A DNA stretch of 38,018 nt from Nostoc linckia z4 (GTDB lineage Bacteria; Cyanobacteriota; Cyanobacteriia; Cyanobacteriales; Nostocaceae): positions 64,906-102,923 of the forward strand of contig NZ_LAHA01000020.1 of the NCBI RefSeq assembly GCF_002608075.1, written 5' to 3'. A model generated the notes under the pieces. It ran no database searches, was not told where the DNA came from, and worked only from the letters and a program-made list of their open reading frames with translations. The translations under genes and the position numbers were made by a program. This document shows, piece after piece, positions 33,583 to 38,018 of this stretch. The number at the start of each line of letters is the position of its first letter. Position 1 is the first letter of the stretch.

Positions 33583-35940
33583 TTATAAAACAGAAGACTG
33601 ATTTTCTGGTGCTTCAATAAATGCCTCAAAGTCACGATTAGGCGACCATTGAATAGCGCCATCCCGTCCCGTAAAAAATACTTTAGTTTTACTTTGATTC
33701 AGTTCCGACAAAGTTTTTTCATCCAAGTTGGCAGCAGCAGTAATGGCCACTTGTGGTTGCAGTACAAGCACTAGGTTTTTCAAAGATTGTGGCGCGCACC
33801 AAAGTACTTGTGGACGAGGTAAACTTCCATTTTTAACTAATTTTTGTACCTCTTGAGACTTGATATTGCCTACTAATAACCAATTCCAATCTAAAATTTG
33901 CAATTGTAAAATAGGTAATTCATCGTTGATTAATTGTGCGACTAGGGAACCAGCTTGTACAGCTTGACCAACTGCTAAAGGTTGGTAAGATCCTTGATGT
34001 TTTTGTATTTCTTCTTGAATTGCCTGAATAGCAATAGCATTTTCTGGTTTCGGAGAATAGTCATAAAAATTTTTGATTGGTAAACGTTGGGCTAATTCAA
34101 ACCAAGCATTACTTTCATTGCCTTGAAAATCAGTAGCGATCGCCCAATTAATTTGATTGATACCCTGCTGTTGTAAAAACGGTAAAATTGTGAAGCGTCC
34201 TGTACCTTCATCACCGCTATTAATTACAGTTACTGTTCCTTTATCTTGAACAACTATAATTGGTTCTGTACCAGACTCTAATATCGTAATCCTAAATAAT
34301 GTGTTCGCAGAATGCCAAAGAGGAACGATTACCAAACCAATTGCAATTACACTAGCAAACCACCAACGCTGCTGCCACCAACGTACCAGCCAAACTAAAA
34401 TAATTAGTGCATAAATAGCTAGCAATTGCCAACTAGATATGCTACCTACAGCCACAGAATTTCCTGGCAAATTGCTAAAAAATTCCACTAGTTGAATCAT
34501 CCAATCAGTAGGGTAATGCAACAACCCAGCTACAAAGCTTCCTGCTTCAGTCAAGATTAATGCTGCAATAGCACTGATGATACCACCGATACTAATAATA
34601 GAAATTAATGGAGTACTAAGCACATTCAGCAATAAACTGTAAGTTGGCACAACTCCAAAGACAAAAAGTTGCACAGGTAAAGTCCAAATAGTGGCAGCTA
34701 AAGGAACAGCAATTAAAGAAGCGATGGCAGATGGTAACCAATTCAAACGCTCAATAATTGGTGGTACTGTTACAACTAATCCTAATGTCGCTAGAAAGCT
34801 TAATTGAAAACCTAAATCCCAAATCCATAACGGATTAAATAGTAATAAAAGTGTGGCTGCTAATAACAGCGAACCTAGTTGTTTTACCTTTCTTTTTAAT
34901 AACAAACCAATTAATGCTGCAAAACCCATAATTACAGCTCTCAGAACCGCAGGTTGAAAACCTGTTAAACTCAGAAAAATAATTAAACCCAAAAACCCAA
35001 GGGTAAATTGTATTCCTTTTCTTGTACGCTTCGTCAATTGTAATATCACACCCAAAATCAACGAAGTTTGAAATCCAGAAGCAGCTAAAGCATGAGCTAA
35101 CCCTGCTTTTACGAATAAATCGCGGATATCGTAGGGTAAATCCACAGCTTTGCTACCTAAAACCATTGCACTGACAAGAGAACCCTTTGGAATACCCAAA
35201 CTCTGAACTTGCGATCGCACAATTCGCTGCCGAATTTGCCACCAACCCCATTTCCGTTCTTGTTCTAAAACATTGATTTGTCGCCCAATCAAACCAGCAA
35301 ACGTTCCCTCTTGTTTGAGAAACTTTTGAAAATCGAAACCACCAGGATTGGAAGCCGCCTTCGGTTTGTATAAAATCCCAGTCACAGCAATTTGTTGACC
35401 AGGGTATAAACCAGTGGCCTGAAGAATGGGCACTGTTACATATAATTTTCCCGTAACTCCTTTTGGGATACCTGCTGAACCTTGAGCGTTTTTAACTTCA
35501 TCTAGCTGAGTCGCTTCCAGCCAAAATTGTCCCCGTTGACTGCGAGTTAAGCGCGGATTACTCGCCACTTCCCCGCGAACAATCACAAGCTGTTCTTGAT
35601 TACTGCTATTTCCAGGAGGAACGAACTGACTGATATCTTTTGCACTTGGTTCCGGTACTCGCCATTGAAAATACACAGTTGCTAACAATCCCACTAACCC
35701 AGCAGCTAACCATATTCTCGGATCGGGAATAGTTTGCCAGTTGTTAAGCATTGTCTTGGCTTTGCCTCGACCATTTTCTGCTTTCTGAGCAAGTTTCCGT
35801 GAGATGATGTAGCGTCTTCTCAAAAAAATTGCTCCCGCTATCCCCAGAATCAAAATCCATGCACCACCCCAAGGAATTGCTGTAAACAATAAACCCAGAA
35901 TGTAGCCAAGACAAATAATTACACCACTAGCTTGAATCAT
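33583..35940 (-). CDS. comEC: ComEC/Rec2-family DNA-uptake channel protein
   Basis: The inner-membrane channel for single-stranded DNA in natural transformation. The frame is open from 35991, but the Met at 35940 (MIQASGVIICLGYILGLLF), which starts the first membrane segment, is the likelier start (785 residues). An N-terminal OB-like DUF4131 region (IVIRGEVASNPRLTRSQRGQF) is followed by the polytopic ComEC core (GIPKGSLVSAMVLGSK; GLAHALAASGFQTSLILG; GFQPAVLRAVIMGFAALIGL; LWIWDLGFQLSFLATLGL). The C-terminal ~220 residues occupy the metallo-beta-lactamase position (ITILESGTEPIIVV...VINSGDEG) but lack the HxHxDH metal motif (IATDFQGNESNAW instead), so this domain is probably not a nuclease. DNA uptake also needs ComEA and pili genes, none nearby. 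Confidence 0.9.
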   Translation of the reverse strand: MIQASGVIICLGYILGLLFTAIPWGGAWILILGIAGAIFLRRRYIISRKLAQKAENGRGKAKTMLNNWQTIPDPRIWLAAGLVGLLATVYFQWRVPEPSAKDISQFVPPGNSSNQEQLVIVRGEVASNPRLTRSQRGQFWLEATQLDEVKNAQGSAGIPKGVTGKLYVTVPILQATGLYPGQQIAVTGILYKPKAASNPGGFDFQKFLKQEGTFAGLIGRQINVLEQERKWGWWQIRQRIVRSQVQSLGIPKGSLVSAMVLGSKAVDLPYDIRDLFVKAGLAHALAASGFQTSLILGVILQLTKRTRKGIQFTLGFLGLIIFLSLTGFQPAVLRAVIMGFAALIGLLLKRKVKQLGSLLLAATLLLLFNPLWIWDLGFQLSFLATLGLVVTVPPIIERLNWLPSAIASLIAVPLAATIWTLPVQLFVFGVVPTYSLLLNVLSTPLISIISIGGIISAIAALILTEAGSFVAGLLHYPTDWMIQLVEFFSNLPGNSVAVGSISSWQLLAIYALIILVWLVRWWQQRWWFASVIAIGLVIVPLWHSANTLFRITILESGTEPIIVVQDKGTVTVINSGDEGTGRFTILPFLQQQGINQINWAIATDFQGNESNAWFELAQRLPIKNFYDYSPKPENAIAIQAIQEEIQKHQGSYQPLAVGQAVQAGSLVAQLINDELPILQLQILDWNWLLVGNIKSQEVQKLVKNGSLPRPQVLWCAPQSLKNLVLVLQPQVAITAAANLDEKTLSELNQSKTKVFFTGRDGAIQWSPNRDFEAFIEAPENQSSVL

Positions 35941-36073
35941 AAAATTTTTTCTAAAAGCACTTAGCAAACAGAATTTACAGTTAATTATCAAAAATATGCG
36001 AATATATCAATTTCTGTCTTCCCGCGTCATCACCTGTAGCTTTCCTTTGAAGAATTAGTACTAATAACAACAT

Positions 36074-36182
36074 GACTTACGTATGGTAAACGAGAAATTA
36101 AGGATTTGGGCTGGGCATACCGCAGGAAAAAATCCCCAATGCCGTATTTGCGACCTCAAAAAATAATCTCACCGCGTAAGTC
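36074..36182. mobile_element. MITE-like element, ACTTACG ends
   Basis: GACTTACG (36074-36081) and CGTAAGTC (36175-36182) are perfect inverted ends of a 109-bp non-coding segment. The end sequence is shared with the neighbouring element at 36278-36394. Confidence 0.55.
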
Positions 36183-36214
36183 CTGAAACATTTTTGCATA
36201 CCCACTTACAAACA

Positions 36215-36234
36215 AAGCCTGCTTCAGCAGGCTT
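36215..36234. repeat. Hairpin repeat AAGCCTGC/GCAGGCTT
   Basis: A perfect 8-bp stem with loop TTCA, between the two ACTTACG elements. It resembles a hairpin often seen with ACTTACGCA-type repeats in Nostoc-like genomes, so the three pieces may be one decayed composite. Confidence 0.6.
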
Positions 36235-36277
36235 GATAATTGCAAGCTCTTTCTCTGTACCTCTAAGGCTTGATTAG

Positions 36278-36394
36278 AACTTACGCACACTCTACGAATT
36301 GTTCTTGACGAGAGGCTGCGCCTTTGCAGAAAAAAGCCTCTCATAGAGAAGGCAGTTCCATAAATCTAGCTTTTCGGAGATTTTTGCGTAAGTT
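36278..36394. mobile_element. MITE-like element, ACTTACGCA ends
   Basis: AACTTACGCA (36278-36287) and TGCGTAAGTT (36385-36394) are perfect 10-bp inverted ends of a 117-bp segment. Inside are GAGAGGCTGCGCC and GCCTCTC, which can pair to form an inner hairpin. Confidence 0.6.
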
Positions 36395-36443
36395 TTATTA
36401 TGTAACACTGATTCACCAAAATCATGATATACATGCAAGGACT

Positions 36444-36472
36444 TGTAGGAGCGAAGGGCCCTTCGCCCTACA
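36444..36472. repeat. Near-palindromic hairpin repeat
   Basis: TGTAGG then GCGAAGGG pair with CCCTTCGC then CCTACA: 14 base pairs with one bulged A at 36450 and no loop. This is a common interspersed repeat type in cyanobacteria; function unknown. Confidence 0.65.
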
Positions 36473-36679
36473 TTCGTATTTCTATCATCAATATATAGTG
36501 AAAGTAATATCGCTAGCCTTGCTATAAACGTACCCAGCGCTCATACCAGCAATTTTAAAGTAGTTGCTGATTTGTACTTCTTCAAAATTCATCATCATCT
36601 TCAAGTTAAAAAACCTGATAAACACAGGCAGATAAGCAAGAAAAGCCCTTATCTCTCACTTTCCTTCCTAGTGACACCA

Positions 36680-37558
36680 CTAATCTGATGTCTTCTTCAA
36701 CAACGGAAAGCCTAACTTTTCTCTTTGCTCAACATATAAATGAGCAACTTTACGTGCTAAGTGACGAATCCTAGCAATGTAACGAGTTCTCTCCGTCACT
36801 GAAATTACACCTCTAGCATCCAGCAAATTGAATGTGTGCGAACACTTCATTACATAATCCAAACTTGGCAAAACCAATCCTCGCTCTGTTAGCTGCGTAG
36901 CTTCTTGCTCATACAAGTTAAACAGGGTCAGCAGTAACTCAGGATTCGACGCTTCAAAGTTATAGGCACTTTGCTCAATCTCATTTTGGAGAAAAACGTC
37001 TCCATAGGTAATGCTATCTGTCCACTGAATTTTAGTAATTGCTTCCACCTGCTGGAGATACATCGTCAAACGCTCTAATCCATACGTAATCTCAATTGAC
37101 ACAGGGCGACAATCAATTCCACCACACTGTTGGAAGTAGGTAAATTGAGTGATTTCCATCCCATCCAACCAAACTTCCCAACCAGTACCCCAAGCTCCCA
37201 CCGTCGCATCTTCCCAGTTATCTTCCACAAACCGTACATCATGTTCTTCAGGACGAATGCCTAAAGCCCTCAATGAATCAAGATAAATCTCCTGAATATT
37301 GTCTGGCGACGGCTTAATTAAGACTTGGTACTGGTAATAGTGTTGAAAGCGATTCGGGTTTTCACCGTAGCGCCCATCTGTAGGACGACGACACGGCTCA
37401 ACATAAGCTACAGCCCAGGGTTCCGGGCCCAATGCTCTTAAAAATGTTTGGGGATTTTTAGTGCCTGCTCCCTTCTCAATATCGTAAGGCTGAGCAATCA
37501 AACAACCGCGATCGCTCCAAAACTGATGCAACAAAGCTATTACCGACTGAAAATTCAC
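36680..37558 (-). CDS. glyQ: Glycine-tRNA ligase alpha subunit
   Basis: The catalytic alpha chain of the alpha2beta2 bacterial glycyl-tRNA synthetase. The 292 residues match the family. [60 protein letters not shown] (class II motif region), [20 protein letters not shown] and the C-terminal [20 protein letters not shown] are all typical. The beta subunit gene (glyS) is not in the window; in cyanobacteria the two are often unlinked. The gene faces away from the 16S rRNA gene. Confidence 0.96.
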   Translation of the reverse strand: MNFQSVIALLHQFWSDRGCLIAQPYDIEKGAGTKNPQTFLRALGPEPWAVAYVEPCRRPTDGRYGENPNRFQHYYQYQVLIKPSPDNIQEIYLDSLRALGIRPEEHDVRFVEDNWEDATVGAWGTGWEVWLDGMEITQFTYFQQCGGIDCRPVSIEITYGLERLTMYLQQVEAITKIQWTDSITYGDVFLQNEIEQSAYNFEASNPELLLTLFNLYEQEATQLTERGLVLPSLDYVMKCSHTFNLLDARGVISVTERTRYIARIRHLARKVAHLYVEQREKLGFPLLKKTSD

Positions 37559-37872
37559 GCTTTATCCTTCCTTAGTCAGCACATTGCATAAACCATTGTT
37601 GCTCACAACCCTGCACTGTGGGGAATTTCAGAAGGTTCAAAAAAAAGGTCAAAAAAAAGTGGTCAAAGAGGTTGACACTCTAAGAATGGTTAGCTATATT
37701 GAATAAGTGCCAGAGAGAGCGAAGCGAAAGAGCGACGCTGTTGGGACACGGAACCATGAAAATATTATAGTTTGAAAGCCATTATACAACAAGTGGTTAG
37801 CGTCAAGTAAATAAGAGAACCAAGCTGGGGTTAAAAAAGCGCAGCTAAAGAGCTAAAAGCAAACGATTCATC
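37559..37872. other. rRNA promoter and leader region
   Basis: A 314-base spacer between the glyQ start and 16S rRNA. It carries an A-rich UP-like stretch (37638-37658), the rRNA promoter (37672-37700), and a leader of about 165 nt in which AGCTGGGGTTAAAAAAGCGC and AGCTAAAGAGCT lie just before the mature 5' end. Confidence 0.7.
37672..37700 (+). promoter_or_regulatory. Sigma70-type promoter of the rRNA operon
   Basis: TTGACA (37672-37677), a 17-base spacer, and TATATT (37695-37700): nearly consensus. Transcription should start near 37707. The upstream A-tracts (AAAAAAAAGGTCAAAAAAAA region) resemble an UP element. Confidence 0.8.

Positions 37873-38018
<146 letters not shown>

Larger units (their letters stand above)
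35941..36679. other. Repeat-rich intergenic region between glyQ and comEC
   Basis: Holds two MITE-like elements (36074-36182, 36278-36394), the hairpin AAGCCTGC-TTCA-GCAGGCTT (36215-36234) between them, and a near-palindrome TGTAGG(A)GCGAAGGG/CCCTTCGCCCTACA (36444-36472). No gene is supported; the short ORFs here are built from these repeats. Confidence 0.75.

Noticed and set aside
37559..37872. tRNA or small RNA gene in the rRNA leader
   Set aside because: No cloverleaf or TTCGA-type T-loop is present; the segment is explained as promoter and leader.

Overview
The window comes from a filamentous (Nostocales-type) cyanobacterium. The evidence is the many HIP1 octamers (GCGATCGC), the heptanucleotide tandem repeats (STRRs) between and even inside genes, and cyanobacterial gene types: class II FBP/SBPase glpX beside hemA, cobM, a ComEC variant, a DivIVA-like protein beside coaD, and TPR, FG-GAP and RTX proteins. 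Most of the window is ordinary chromosome.

Layout. 1-569 is the 5' part of an RTX protein gene (minus strand). 1196-3103 is dxs (isoprenoid entry). After a 1.4 kb AT-rich gap come an aldo/keto reductase (4469-5650, +) and a large FG-GAP/RTX protein (5755-8913, -). A CNNM/CorC-type membrane protein (9872-11200, -) lies divergent to mfd (11485-15030, +). 15059-17920 is a small accessory island of toxin-antitoxin pieces: DUF29, DUF433, an orphan antitoxin-like gene, an antitoxin/PIN pair whose toxin carries an in-frame stop, an apparently intact hicBA pair, and the relic of one more small antitoxin-like gene with several in-frame stops. A 52-bp direct repeat brackets hicBA and the relic. 18004-20525 holds glpX and hemA (minus). 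21198-24817 holds plus-strand housekeeping genes: DUF981, grxC, tadA, a PlsC-type acyltransferase and a secreted protein. 25004-26673 (minus) holds a small membrane protein, a DivIVA-like coiled-coil protein and coaD. Then come lgt, cobM, a tautomerase and rlmN (plus), and a TPR protein, a DUF6881-like protein, a NADAR protein, comEC and glyQ (minus). The window ends in the first ~146 nt of a 16S rRNA gene, with a consensus-like sigma70 promoter about 165 nt upstream of the predicted mature 5' end.

Mobile and structured non-coding DNA. I see four MITE-like elements with perfect terminal inverted repeats, a dispersed intergenic repeat family in at least five copies, many heptamer arrays, a solitary IS200/IS605-like right end resembling an omega-RNA scaffold (29690-29761), and a convincing minus-strand small-RNA candidate with its own terminator between lgt and cobM (about 28085-28185).

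The most interesting points are the small-RNA candidate, the omega-RNA-like relic, heptamer arrays built in frame into mfd, the decaying toxin-antitoxin island (including a repeat that interrupts what looks like a HIP1 site), and a 9-base C tract where coaD and its downstream gene overlap in different frames. I found no CRISPR array, complete IS element, prophage or clear new multi-gene defence system. All calls come from reading the sequence; no database search was run.
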